This document shows, in pieces, positions 31,606-43,667 of a stretch of DNA of 63,669 nt. The notes beneath the pieces were generated by a model. It did not search any database. It was not told the DNA's origin and was given only the letters and a program-made list of their open reading frames with translations. The translations under genes and the position numbers were made by a program. The stretch is from Magnaporthiopsis rhizophila. Lineage: Eukaryota > Ascomycota > Sordariomycetes > Magnaporthales > Magnaporthaceae. The stretch is taken from assembly GCA_003049465.1 (NCBI GenBank), contig PYSS01000168.1, positions 1 to 63,669 of the forward strand, written 5' to 3'. Each line of letters starts with the position of its first letter. The stretch's first letter is position 1.

Positions 31606-34005
31606 ATGAGGATCGCACGTGCTGCCCAGACCGTGTGCACGCTCGGCGCCTGCGCCGACATCGGCTCCGAGCTGGCCCGCCACATCAAGGTCAACACCAC
31701 CCAGCTCGACCTGTGCGCCCCCGGAAACTTCGAGGCCTGGGTCTGCGATGGATGGCGACTTGACCACAAGCTGCGTCCCGATCAGGGTCGATCCAGCAAC
31801 GACAACCTACTCCAGGACCGGACCGATGAGATCCTCGAGGCCTGGCTCAACGCCACCAAGCCGCCCATCGACACCCCCGCCGATGCCGAGACCTTTGCCA
31901 AGGTCAAGGCCGCCTATGACGCCTGCATGGACGTCGATGCCATCCGGAAGGCTGGCTTTGTCCCCATACGGGCCGTGCTGGCCGAAGTCGCCGCCTTGTA
32001 CCCTGTCAACGGCTCCGAGACCTCTCTCCAAGACGTCATGGTCTACCTGCTGAAGACTGGCATGTCCCCTTTCGCCGAGATATACCCTAGCAGGGACGAC
32101 AAGCATCCGGTTCGTGTCCAAGTTGTGCCCCCGACTCTCTGCTGTAGTGCCTCTAAACTAACAACGCCAAACAACTCTGCATAGCTCGTCCGGGTGGTGG
32201 GCGTCGCCGCCAAGAGCCAGGCCACCCTGTCCCCGAGCTACTACGCGGACAACAAGACCATGGCGGCGTACCAGTCGGTCCTGTCCAAAGTCTTCGCCGC
32301 CACACTGCCCAGCTCCAAAGCCAGAGCCAAGGCCGACCAGCTCGCCGTTCGGGTGGTTGACTTTGAGAGGGCCATGAGCACCATCGTCCCGTCCTCGGAA
32401 GATAACTCTGACGTCACGGTAAGTGAACAGAGTTGCCTGCCTTGCCTGCAACAGCGCCGCAGTTTGCTAACCGTCAACCAACCTAGAAATACTACAACAG
32501 CATGTCCCTGGCGGAGGCCGACAAGCTCGCCCCGGGCCTCGGCTTGCAACACGTCATCACGACATTGTTGCCGCCTGACGCTAAGCACGACCGAGTGGTG
32601 GTTTCTTTCCCCGATCTTATCAAGAAAGTCGACGGCATCGTTAAGGCCACGTCAGGGGAGGTCATCCAGGCCTATCTCGTCTGGTTTGTTATAAGCACCA
32701 TTTACTCCACAGTGATTGCTCCCGAGGTTGAGCCCGTGCGCGTTTTTTTCAACGAGTTTTATGGTAGAGTGAGTACTGTTTTCTTCGGTGATCATCAGTG
32801 ACCCGCGGAACCTGGCCAACTGGCTAACTAGAAACCATCCAGGACCCTACGGCATTCCCTGAGAGGTGGCGGACCTGCCAGGAAGGTGTTTCGAACAGAC
32901 ACACCATCGGCTGGATTCTTGGACGCTTCTACGCCAACAAGTACTTTTCGGGAAATAGCCTTGAGCTGGCCAAGTCCATCGTGGCTTATATGAAGACACA
33001 ATATGCCAACAGCATCAAGTCGCTTTCGTGGCTTGACGCCCCCGTTCGCGCCTACGCCCTCAAGAAGCTAGACGCCGTTGACGCACTGCTGGGATTCCCC
33101 GAGAAGGTACTGTTGCCGAGACCCTTTGCTTTCTTTTCCCTCCTTTGTGTCTCCTCATTCGCTAACCGATAACGTTTGCCACCCAACCCTTACAGCTGCC
33201 CGTCAACTTATCCGACCCCGAGGCCGTCAGGGCATTCTACGCCCCGGTCAAGATGGGTGCCTCGTACTTCAACAACACAATCGCCCTTGCGCGGTTTGGT
33301 AATTGGAGGCGGTGGGCCGTGATGAACACGCCGTGGGACCGCGACGAGTTCCAAATGACGCCACAGACGGTCAACGCCTACGGCGACCCGAGAAGCAACC
33401 AGATCGCCTTCCCCGCCGCCTTCCTGCAGCCCCCTTACTTCCACAAGGACCTGCCCGCCTTCATGAACTTTGCCGTCATGGGCTTCACCGTCGGCCACGA
33501 GATCTCGCACAACTTCGACGTCAACGGCCGCAACTACGGCGCCGACGGCGCCTTTGGCGACTCGTGGTGGACCAACAGGACCAACGCCGAGTTCGCCGCC
33601 CGCGCGCAGTGCTTCGTCGACCAGTACAACAACTTCACGGTCCCCAACAGGGACGGCACGCCCCTGCACGTCGATGGACGCATGACGCTGTCCGAGAACA
33701 TCGCCGACGCGGGGGGCGTCGACACGAGCTTCCAGGCCTGGAAGCGGTACGTGGCCGACAAGATGCCCGGCGGCGTCGACGCGACTCTCCCCGGTCTCGA
33801 GGCCTACTCGCACGACCAGCTGTTCTTTGTCGCCTACGCCAACGGCTTCTGCACCAGTGCCACCCCCAATGGCCTCATCGAGCAGGTCTCTGGGGACTCG
33901 CACTCGCCCGGCCGGTTCCGCGTCACGGGCCCGTTGATGAACTCGAGGCACTTCAGGGAGACGTTTGGCTGCGTGAGCAAGGAGCCCACATGCAAGATTT
34001 GGTAA
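31606..34005 (+). CDS. M13 (neprilysin-family) zinc metallopeptidase
   Basis: Five exons (31606-32109, 32185-32418, 32487-32768, 32843-33106, 33196-34005) give 697 residues, the usual size. The N-terminal part has the fungal M13 pattern (TLGACADIGSELARHIKV, LCAPGNFEAWVCDGWR). Catalytic motifs sit in the last exon: substrate-binding NAYGDPRSNQIAFPAAFLQP, zinc site HEISH (about 529-533) and ENIAD (about 595-599) supplying the third ligand, ending with CKIW as in neprilysins. Family enzymes cleave oligopeptides at the cell surface or outside. The start is uncertain: MRIARAAQTVCTLGAC lacks a proper hydrophobic signal, so an upstream exon may be missing or secretion may be lost. The first donor is GTTCGT, weaker than the other donors. 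Confidence 0.88.
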
Positions 34006-35726
34006 TAGTCCAGGTGGCGGGCAAGGCGTGGATGTGGTCACTACCTAGATGTCAGGATTGTTCGAGTGTTATAATGAGGTGGCTGTATCGAAGTCGGGGT
34101 GACGGAAGAGTAATAATAATTCAAACCTCGAATACAGTCCCGTCACATCGACTTGATTTGGCAGCTTCTGCACGTCACAGATGGGCCGCATCCTCCAGCT
34201 CGGTGCCCCGGAGACATTGGACCACTGATGGGTCAGTGAGATGGCTGTTGGCATGGCACGGGTCAACTGAGGCCATGCAGTGTACTATGGTCCATGTGAT
34301 GTCATATGGTGTTGCGGCACGGCTGTGATACGGGGAACCAAGAAATATCTATTGGTGACCCAGTCTCTGGAGTTGACCACGAGAGCCAAACTATAGCTAT
34401 GGTCCGGACGCTCTGGGATCGGAAGCTCCCGTTGATGCTTGCTAAATATACCCGATGAGCTGCCCTGCCGCACACCCACGTTGTAGTGGCACTCGCTTTG
34501 CTGGCCGCATACGCCTCCTGCCGGCAGAACGGAAGCCCTAAAACGCCAGTACTCAGGCGCGTAGCTATAGAATCTGGGCCACAACCTGTTTAAAGGGGCG
34601 AGCAGGCAACCAGCAACGTCTTGCCGAGATCGTAGACTCAGGGGTGGTCGCTGTTGGCTGTCTGGCCTTGTTCTAGGCCCTGGCTACGGGCTCTGTTTTT
34701 GTATTCCACCATATCCCCCCTAGGCTTATTACCCAGTCCATCCTCGTCCTCTTCTTGGACTCTTTCCAGCCGCATAGCCACATCGCTTCCGAAAACTTCC
34801 GCGCGACTCAAATCTCTTAGACCCTGACACGGGAACAAGCATGCTCTTCCCCAGCATCCTCAATTATCCTCTTGGCCCCCGTCCGTCCCGGTGCAGCCCT
34901 TCGAGGGCGGCGACGGCTACAGCAGCCATCTCCCCGGTGCCGAGGGAGGCTGGGACGGCGGACGACGGCGGCCGTGGCAGGTACAGCAGGAAACACGGCG
35001 AGAATGTGCTGCTCGCGGTCCGGCGGATCGTTGGCGGGTCCTGCGAGGGAGTAGCCACCTCTGAAGTCAACGACGGTGAGCTTGGAGCTGCCGGGAGCGG
35101 CGGCCTTTCGGGACTCAGCAAAAGAGGAGGTGCCAGCCGAAGTAGATGTCTATCTAAGCACTCATTTCGAGAAAGGTCGAGCTGAGCATCGAAGTTGGGT
35201 CCTAGATGAGGCTTGTTTGCAAGTCAGCTTCTTCTCTATTATCGAGGGGTCTGTGAATGGGATATCTAGCAGAAGATATAAATCGTCTGCAATATGCGTC
35301 TGCGTCCAGTCATTCTTTGTTATCCATAATGCTTGGACTAATCCACCCTTCCGACCACGACAGAAGGAAAATGTCTCACACAGAAGTGCATAGAAGGTAA
35401 AAGCTCTAAACGCTGCGAGTGGGCCTGCACAAGATCTGGCTGTCCGGTGAGAGCAGTTTGATGTCCCACTGGCCCCAGCACGTCCCACGACAATTTCCTT
35501 TCCACACACCCAGCCAGTCCGCCGAACTGCTTCCGTTTCACTCACACAAGCTCAGCAACCTGCCAATCGTCAGCTGGCACCGTCCCAACCTGTTGTTCAT
35601 ACAAGGCAAGTCGTTCCATGGCCGCTGCTGGTAAGAGATAGACAAAGATCTAACACTTGCCAGACCACGACACACCCGCCGCCGAAAAGGAAAAGAAGCA
35701 GCAGCGGCAGCAGCAGCCCAGCAAAG
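34006..35726. other. Intergenic
   Basis: 1.7 kb without a supported gene. 34870-35120 is GC-rich and open on both strands but shows no protein signature. A purine-rich CAGCAG stretch lies at 35697-35720 just before the next start. Confidence 0.5.
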
Positions 35727-36740
35727 ATGACGACGCAAAGAGTCGACGAGCACAAGCTGCTCATCTCCCGGCCCCTCCTCCAGAGCCGCACCCGCCACTG
35801 GGAGTCGTTCCTCGACCAGCTCGTGGCCGAGATCTGGGTCGACCACGGCTGCCAGCCGTCGTCGGGCGCCCACTTCACGACGCTCCGCATCGGCGTACGC
35901 CAGTACGTCGTCTTCAACGGCGCCCCGGCCGCCGCGGACGCGCAGCGCGACGCCGGCCTGCCGTGGCAGACGCTGCCGCGCTACGTGCCGACCGTGACGG
36001 GCGTGCCGCTGCGCTGCCAGGTGCTCGTGGTGAGCACCAACCCGACGACCGAGAGCGGCGGCGTCGGCGGCGGCGGCAGCAGCGCCATCTACAGCACCTG
36101 GCTGCGCGAGCGGTGCGGACCCGAGCCTGACACCATCGCGGGTTTCAGGTTCCCGGCCCTGGGCCACGGCTGGTCACTCCGCAGTGTGCTGCAGGCGCTG
36201 AGGGACGACCCGCTCGTCCGTGCCGTCTCGCTCCCCGCCGGCCACCGGGGCGATCTGCTCAACTTTAGGCCGGCGCCTTATGCCCGTGGACATCGCGATC
36301 TCGTGTCAGTGTCGAAACCCCTTGCCGGGTTTTGCCCCTTTTCTTCACTCCCCTTTTTTTTTTGTGACGACAGCGCATGTTCTTACTAAAAATGGGTTTG
36401 TTACTTACACGCCCTCAGATCCCAGTGGATGATCCGCCTGAACGCCGCCGGCATCATCTCGCTGACCTTTGACGAGCAGCAGCTCCACGACGGCCTGCCC
36501 GCGGTCGAGGTACTCGCGCCGAACAAGCGGTTCGAAGAGATCATCAACTACGTCCTCAGATGGAGCGACGCGGGCCCGCTCGGCTACTTTGCCGAGGCCG
36601 GGAGGCTGCCCATCCGGCCTGGCTGGTTCCTCGACCCCAGGTTCGTGCGCGCGCTGAGCCCGGACATAGTGGTCGAGGACGAGCTCTCCGGATACCCCGA
36701 CGCGTACAACAAGGGCAAGGCAGTGGCCACGCGGCGGTAG
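35727..36740 (+). CDS. Conserved-looking protein of unknown function
   Basis: Two exons (35727-36304, 36419-36740) give 299 residues. The donor that keeps frame is GTCAGT at 36305, so the junction reads DLV-SQWMIRLNAAGII. The first exon encodes LLISRPLLQSRTRHWESFLD and VAEIWVDHGCQPSSGAHFTT with strongly biased codons; a Gly-rich insertion GVGGGGSS interrupts it. The second exon has EVLAPNKRFEEIINYVLRWS and IRPGWFLDPRFVRALSPDIV. No signal peptide, membrane helix or catalytic motif is evident. I do not recognise the family. It converges with the NAD(P)HX dehydratase gene. Confidence 0.7.
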
Positions 36741-37152
36741 GATCAAGTCGTGGCCGCCACGCTGCGGAATTTACAACTTTAGAGGGCGTTGAGCTGGGGG
36801 TTTCGCCGTTGAACGGGGAGCTTCCGCCGTTTGAGAAGAGTTTATTTGCCTTTATAACGGCGCCGAGAAATGTGATGAAAAGAAAACTAGGTGGATATAA
36901 GCGGTTCGAAAGCCGGACGAGTTGGTTGGGTGGGATATGATACAACGCGGATGCAAGATGTTTAGAATACAACGGCTTTGCGGCTGGAGGGCAAACTGGG
37001 AGGTTTCTTTAGAGAAACTAGCTGGAAGGCATCAGGTTCTATTCTTTTTCTGCAGATGATAGCTACCTGAACTTGGCACTGATGCCCATACTCAGCCCGC
37101 TACAACCATGCCATTGATCCTATCACGGCCATATTCCAGACCCCAGCACAGC
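36741..37152. other. Convergent intergenic region
   Basis: 412 bp between two stop codons; expected to hold both 3' ends. No other feature seen. Confidence 0.6.
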
Positions 37153-38402
37153 CTACATCCGCGACGTCCTGCCTTCGGCGTTCTCCCCAAGCACGTCAAG
37201 GAACGCCTGGTGTACCTCCTCCGTCAAGTCACTAGCCTGCAGACTTCTGCCCCGGCGCGCAAACGCCAGCCGCGAGCACTCGCGCGTGACGGCGCACCCA
37301 CCAAACGCCGCCAGACGCACGCTCTCCCCTTCGTCCACCCCTGACGCGCTGCCCTCCCACAGCCCGTCCAGCGCCGCCTTGCGCCAGCCCAGCATGGTCG
37401 CGATGCAGCCCGTCAGCGTGTCTCCCTGCCCGCCGCTGCGCTTCAGGCCGCCTTCTAGGTCCACCACGAGCGCGCCGGCGCTGCTCCCGTCGGCGACAAT
37501 GTCCTTGCCTCCCTTCTGCACCACCGTGACGCCGCCCAGCGCGCGCGCCAGCGCCTCGGCCCGCTCTGTTGCCGGCTTCCCACTACCACTACCATCACCG
37601 CCGCTCTTCTCGTCCGCAACAGCCTCAGGTACGCCGAGCGCCTGGGCCAGGCGGCTAAACTCGACGACGTTGGGCGTCAGCACGGCCAGGCGGTAGCCGC
37701 GTACCAGGTCGGGGGCGCGCTGGACGAGCAGCAGGGCGTCGGCGTCAAGCACGACGGGCATCCCGCGCTCGCGGGCGGCGGCGATGACGCGTGCGCACGT
37801 CTGCTGCATGAGCGGGTCACGGCCCAGGCCAGGCCCGACGACGAGCACATGCAGGCGCGCGAGGAGGTCGATGATGGGCGACGCCACCGCCTTGGCTTCG
37901 GCGTCGTCGGGGCCACTGGGCGGCCGATCAGACGACAACGATGATGACTGCCGCATCAGCGGGTGGACCATCAGGTTGGGACTGTAGGTCTTGATGACGG
38001 CGGCTGCGGCCGGGGTGCAGATGACGTGTGACTTTGTATGATGGAACATCAAATGGTCAATGTGTGCCCGTCAATGTTCGGTTGCCCCTGGCAAGGCTGA
38101 TGTCTGAGAGAGATCAAATATCCGTACCATGTCGCAGCCGAGCCTGGCGCTGGCCATAGCCGAAAAGTATGGCGCGCCGGTATAGTCCTCACTCCCGCCA
38201 ATGACACCGATGCGGCCGAGCTGGCCTGGAGCGGCACGTCGTCAGCCTTGCTCTCACACAAGCTCCATGGACACCCATTGACCGATGCCTTTGGGACCGA
38301 ACCTTTGTGGAAGCTCTCCAGCATCGGCGGGACCATCCGCCGCACCCGACCCAGGATTTCTCTCGTGGCTGCCGACATTTCCGGCATGCGGTCCGAGGGC
38401 AT
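37153..38402 (-). CDS. ATP-dependent (S)-NAD(P)H-hydrate dehydratase
   Basis: Three exons (38402-38303, 38225-38128, 38031-37153) give 358 residues. The first joins to the second inside FHKG-QLGRIGVIGG, and the second to the third inside LGCDM-SHVICTP, both uninterrupted in this family. Visible motifs are SEDYTGAPYFSAMASARLG, the nucleotide region VVGPGLGRDP, VVLDADAL, LTPNVVEFSRLA, VVQKGGKDIV and GGQGDTLTGCIATML, the last being the ribokinase-like active-site GxGD. The enzyme repairs hydrated, damaged NADH and NADPH using ATP, usually with an epimerase encoded elsewhere. Start candidates are 38402, 38387 and 38378; the last (MSAATREILGRVRR) fits family starts best. The first donor is GTTCGG, unusual. 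Confidence 0.93.
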
Positions 38403-39228
38403 TCTTGAATCTGTGTCCGCGAGGGGCTGGCAATAGATCCGGATGATTCAAGTCATCAATACTTGAGCGTAAGTGTTTTCTTAGCTCGGTATTTCTGGTG
38501 CGTACCTGATGGTGTGGTCAAAGGGGCCGTTCATAAATTGTTTGGGAGGGGTCGCATTGCTCTGCCGAAGCATCCAAACGTAATCGCCGCCTTCCCGCTG
38601 ACCCATCGCTATGATGTCACCAACGACTTTGTCGGCAAGGAAATTTCACACAGCACAGCGCCCAGGTAGAAGGAAGAGATCGCATAACCAAAACAGCCAT
38701 GCGGCCAAATATCTGCAATTCCGCTATCCGTGTATTCAGAAATAAGCTGCATGAAATAGGAAAGAGCACAGGCAACGGAACAGGAATTAGGACATGACGG
38801 GAAGTAGGAAAGTAGGCCGGGAATACACTATAAGTTCGGGTAATAGGGCCGGCTTTTATTTGGGGAATTCGATAGCCAAAATCTTGCCTTTAACAGAAAC
38901 CCTAGGATCAAGGACGAACGTAGCAACAACAGATGGCGTCGGTGCTCGCTGGCAAGACGTCCAAACCGCTGGACATGTCATCGGCAGTCAGGCAAGATTA
39001 AAAACAAAAGGAATTCGAGTGCTTGATTGAGTTCGACTCTATTTTACAAGACCGCGGACTGGAGAATCGGGTCCCTCTCCTGCATTCCGCAGGTTCGCCC
39101 GCACCCAAGGTGAAGAAACCATCTGTCTAGTAGATGAGATACAGCCACCAGGTATAGAAATCCGCTGCGCGTATCTCCCACCACCTCCCAGTAATGCTTT
39201 TAAAGTGGCAAAAGCACCCTCAGAAGAT
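38403..39228. other. Intergenic
   Basis: Contains the upstream side of the dehydratase gene and the 3' side of the ATP synthase alpha gene. No gene supported. Confidence 0.55.
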
Positions 39229-39802
39229 TTAACCGAGGAAGCTCTTGGTGAAAGCCGTGATGACATCCCGAAGCCTGGCCTCGAGGTCCTTGCTCAGAGC
39301 GCCCTCCTTGTTAATGGTGGCAAGGAGATCAGCCTCGTTGCTCCTCAGATGGGTAAGGATGTCAGCCTCCCACTCCAGAATCCTGGACACGGGCACCGAG
39401 TCCAGGAGACCGTTGACACCGGCGAAGATCAAGGGAACCATCTCTTCGACAGCCATGGGGGAATATTGTTTTTGCTTAAGAAGCTCGGTCAACTGTAGAG
39501 GAGGAGAAACATAATGTCAGCCATCCAAGGAGCTCTGAGCATGCCAAGACAGAAACGAATAAGAACGAAATCATTATGACTTACACGCTCGCCACGGCTC
39601 AGGGTCTGCTTGGTAGCAGCGTCCAGGTCGGAACCGAACTGAGCGAAAGCAGCAACCTCGCGGTACTGGGCCAGGAAGAGCTTCAGGGAACCAGCCACCT
39701 GCTTCATGGCCTTGAGCTGGGCTGCGGAGCCGACACGAGACACGGACAGACCGACGTTGATGGCGGGGCGGATACCCTTGTAGAACAGCTCGGCTTCGAG
39801 GA

Positions 39803-39848
<46 letters not shown>

Positions 39849-41956
39849 AGACACATCACCACCCTGGGTCTCAATGATGGGCAGAGCAGTCAGGGAACCA
39901 CCGCCGTGGGTCTTGTCGTTCATCTTGGCCGCACGCTCGAGCAGACGCGAGTGCAGATAGAAGACGTCACCGGGGTACGCCTCACGCCCAGGGGGCCGAC
40001 GCAGCAGCAGCGACATCTGGCGATACGCAATAGCCTGCTTGGTGAGATCGTCGTAGACGATCAGAGCGTGCTTTCCGGAATCTCGGAAAGCCTCACCAAT
40101 TGCGGTCTAAACAAAGTTAGTAAGACGATGCGGATAGAGGTAATTGGCGGTGATGGCGGCCCGGGCCACCATCTTCTTGTGCTTCTCAGACTTAAGATGA
40201 CGGTCCAGAAAAACATCCCCGTGGGCTTGTTCTCCCTCCTCTGTGGGGAACAAAGTGGGGAATGGAAAGGGAGCAGAAAAAAGAAAAATAAAGAAGTATA
40301 AGGGAAACAGAATGAGGAAGGGAGAAAGGGGTAAAAGGGAAAGGGAGAAAGGGGTAAAAGGGAAAGGGGAAAAGAGAAAAAGGAAAGCAGAAAAAGGAAA
40401 AACAGAAAATGGGGAAAGGGAAAAGAGAGAGGGAGAAGGAGGGGGTAAAAAAGAAGGGAAGAAAATCCTCCAAGCCCGCTAGGTCGAAGCAGAGACAGAA
40501 GAAGATTGTTGCATGAGATTTGTTGAACTTACTCCTGTGAAGGGGGCCAGGTACTGCATGGGGGCGGCCTCGGAGGCAGTGGCGGCAACAATGACGCTGT
40601 ACTTCAGAGCATCGTTCTCCTCCAGGGTCTTGACCAGCTGAGCAACAGTCGAACGCTTCTGGCCGACAGCGACATAGACGCAGTAAAGCTTCTTCTTCTC
40701 GTCGTTGCCGTTGTTCCAGCGCTTCTGGTTGAGGATGGCGTCCAGAGCGACGGCAGTCTTGCCGGTCTGACGGTCACCGATGATCAGCTCACGCTGACCA
40801 CGGCCGATGGGCACCATGGCGTCGACCGACTTGAGACCGGTCTGGACGGGCTGGTTGACCGACTGGCGGGGCAGAATGCCGGGCGCCTTGAGCTGGGCAC
40901 GGCGCTTCTCCTTGCAGTTGATGGGACCCTTGCCATCGATGGGGTTGCCGAGGGCGTCGACGACACGACCCAGCATCTCGGGGCCGACAGGGACATCCAC
41001 CTATCGGAAATTAGCTGGATGTGGGGGACACGGAGTGGCGTGAGCAGGCGTGCAACGTACAATCTCTCCAGTACGCTTGACGGTCTCGCCCTCCTTGACC
41101 AGACGGTCAGAGCCGAACAGCACGACACCGACCTGGCCAGCCTCGAGGTTCATGCACATTCCCTTGACACCGGATGCGAACCTGGGCAGAGTGTTAGCAT
41201 GGATTGTTGGCGGGGGATAACGTTGCGGGGAAAACGTACTCGACCAGCTCCTCAGCCTGGACGTTGGCCATGCCGTGCACACGGGCGATACCATCACTGT
41301 GGGGTACAATTGTCAGCCTCGGCTCCCAGATATGCCAATTGGATGCGGACACCAGGAACAACCGCTCGACATGCAGAGTCTCGACGGTTTCCCAAGGTGT
41401 TGTTGCGATGTCCATCCATAGCCCAACTGCGCACAGCCATTTCCCCTCCCTTCCGACGTACCCGACGGACAGGACGCGGCCAGTCTCGGCAAGGCTGGCC
41501 TCTTCCTGAACACCGCGAATCCTCTGCTCGAGAATGGAGGAGACCTCGGTCGGCGAGGCCTTTGCTTCGGCGTAGGTGCGGGCCTGGATCGAGGCGACTC
41601 TGAATGCGGGCGCGGCGGTGCGGGCCTGGGCGGCAAGGGAGACAAAGCAAAGTTAGCCGAGCCGGCCCCGAGAAAAATCCAACATCAACCCAGTAAAGCT
41701 TCCACCACAACCAGCTCCCACCAAGCTCAACAAGCTCAACCAGCTCCTCCAACGGCCCAAAATCGCCGCCAAGAGATGCATTGAGCCCACGGGATGACCC
41801 CGCGATGCGTCACAGGGGGCCTGAGCCGGGCCCGGATGGCATTGAGGTCGAATTGATTCGAGGTCGGCGGGCACAGCAGAGACTTACCGCGATGCGACTC
41901 GAGGCCGACACGGCACCGACGGCGCGGCTGGACAGGCGTAGGGCGTTCCGGAACAT
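39229..41956 (-). CDS. atp1: Mitochondrial ATP synthase subunit alpha
   Basis: Seven exons (41956-41888, 41625-41462, 41296-41240, 41181-41061, 41000-40533, 40106-39585, 39492-39229) give 554 residues, the expected length. Exon 1 encodes a basic, Ser/Ala-rich mitochondrial presequence, MFRNALRLSSRAVGAVSASS. Conserved stretches follow: SSILEQRIRGVQEEA, VGDGIARVHGM, ELVEFASGVKGMCMNLE, the Walker A loop GDRQTGKT (212-219), VAVGQKRSTVAQLVKTLEEN, and the ALIVYDDLTKQAIAYRQMSL region. The protein forms the non-catalytic alpha sites of the F1 hexamer in the mitochondrial matrix. The 262-bp first intron and the 426-bp fifth intron are long for this window; the latter carries a polypurine tract. Confidence 0.98.
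40243..40466 (+). repeat. Polypurine tract within an atp1 intron
   Basis: About 220 nt almost only A and G on the plus strand, with repeated GGGAAAGGGAGAAAGGGGTAA-like blocks; in the transcript it is polypyrimidine. It fills half of the 426-bp fifth intron (40107-40532). Confidence 0.9.
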
Positions 41957-42980
41957 TATTACGTGGTACCTTGGAAGCTGGGGAACGCAAGGAAAGCAAT
42001 TGCAACCGCCTCGCAATCGCTGATTTGGAGCGGAGATGGTTCGAAGGAGGTTTTTGAGACAATTGGGATGCGAGGTTTTCAGAGAGGAGCCTGGGAACCT
42101 AGCCCAAAAAATGAGAGCAGGACTGGGCTGCGTGTGGGGTCCGTTCGCTCGAGTGGGCCAATCGGGAGATGGGAAGGAGGGAATTCTCGGAGGTCACAGA
42201 GGGCCAAATCAGTGAGAGAACCAGCGCTCGGCGAAACGACGGTCCGGCTCAGACGCAGCGTTTTTTCCCCACACATAGTCACCCCTCAGGGCTGGCTGCT
42301 CTAAAGTTTGGCCTTGCATCTCGGGCATCGTGACCCCTTGGATCAGAGAAGCACGTTACCAGATGCACGCCCAATGGACTGTAGAAGCGGGGGAGAGTGA
42401 TGCGATTCAGAAATACGTGATCTTCGGCAAAATTAGGCTCTAACTAACAGCTGCCGGGATCGACCGTCAACCTCCATAACCCGATCTCGTTACTCATCCA
42501 GGAGGAAGGGGATGACCACAGATTTAATATGATCGTCGAAGAGGTAACTGCAGAGAGACAAATCGTAAACGACGGCAACCCGATCTATTTTCTCCCTGGT
42601 CATTTCTTGTGCCAGCAGCTCGTACAGACCCTCCGTCGAGTACGTCAAGTACATGCTGACAAGCAAGTAGCATTCCGTACATGATGCACATCCATCCATG
42701 GGGCAGGAAGCCGGCTGAGGTGCCGGTCGGACTCTGAGGCCGTTGCTTGGCTGATAAAATTCAGACCAAGCGGGAGTGACAAGCCAAAAGGCTCGCGAGA
42801 CTGAGCCGAGGATGTACACTGCCCTATTCTCAGAACCCGAAGCGCGATACCGTATCCACACCACGTCCACTCCGAATGCCCATTGCCCAGTTGAACCGAC
42901 GAAAAAAAAGAAACTCCTTTGATCATGCCCTGCCCAGAAAAAGAAACCGTGTGTTTTTGTGTCAAGTCCCCCGCAACTGC
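41957..42980. other. Intergenic
   Basis: Upstream region of atp1 and 3' region of the uL5 gene. I see no gene or repeat. Confidence 0.55.
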
Positions 42981-43667
42981 TTAGCGGACGATGCCGTCGA
43001 AGCGGCCCTTGAACCACCGGATGGTCTCCAGGCGGTTGATCTTGTGGCTGGTGCCGACTCTGCTCTTGCAGCGGCGGCGGCGGGCGACACGCTCACCAGG
43101 GCGCGTCATGCAGCAGTAGAAGTCCATGCCGTAGATACCAATGCCGGGGTCGTACTTGATGCCAAGATCGATGTGCTCCGAGATGCCAAAGCCGAAGTTG
43201 CCCGTCTCGCTGAAGTTCTTCTTCTTGAGCTCGTACTCCTTGACCTTGAGGCCACGCTCCAGAATCTCCTCGGCCTTGGGGCCACGGACGGTGACGTGGA
43301 CCGAGATCTTCTCGTTACGGCGGATACCAAAGGTACGGACGGTGTAGCGAGCCTTGCCTGTGGTGTTGCGCGAATCGGGCAGAGGTCAGATTTCTGTGGC
43401 TATAAGGGACATTGGAAGGGGTGCTGTTGCGGCCACCGAAAAATCGAGCCGGGAGTACTGACTGTAGACCGGAGTCTGACCGGACAGCTGCTCGAGCACC
43501 TTCGCAGCACGGGTCAGCCTGTCGCCAGACTCGCCGACCGAGATGTTCAGGACGAGCTTCTGGATGCGGAGCTCCCGCATGGGGTTGGCGGCCTTCTCAG
43601 ACTGCAGGAAAACGTGGTTAGCATCGCAATGGCCGCATCAGCAGTCTGGAAAGAACACGCTCACCAT
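42981..43667 (-). CDS. rpl11: 60S ribosomal protein L11 (uL5)
   Basis: Three exons: 43667-43665 (only the ATG), 43601-43463 and 43357-42981, giving 172 residues. The family N-terminus MSEK-ANPMRELRIQKLVLN appears only if the start codon is separated from SEK by the 63-bp intron with donor GTGAGC and acceptor CTGCAG. Then follow ISVGESGDRLTRAAKVLEQL, VRTFGIRRNEKISVHVTVRG, GFGISEHIDLGIKYDPGIGI and a basic C-terminus ending in GRFDGIVR. It is part of the central protuberance of the large ribosomal subunit and, in eukaryotes, of the 5S RNP. The start-only first exon is known from some fungal ribosomal protein genes. It is divergent from the SmB gene. Confidence 0.97.

Noticed and set aside
34864..35185. 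GC-rich segment open on both strands
   Set aside because: No start context, splice partners or recognizable protein sequence.
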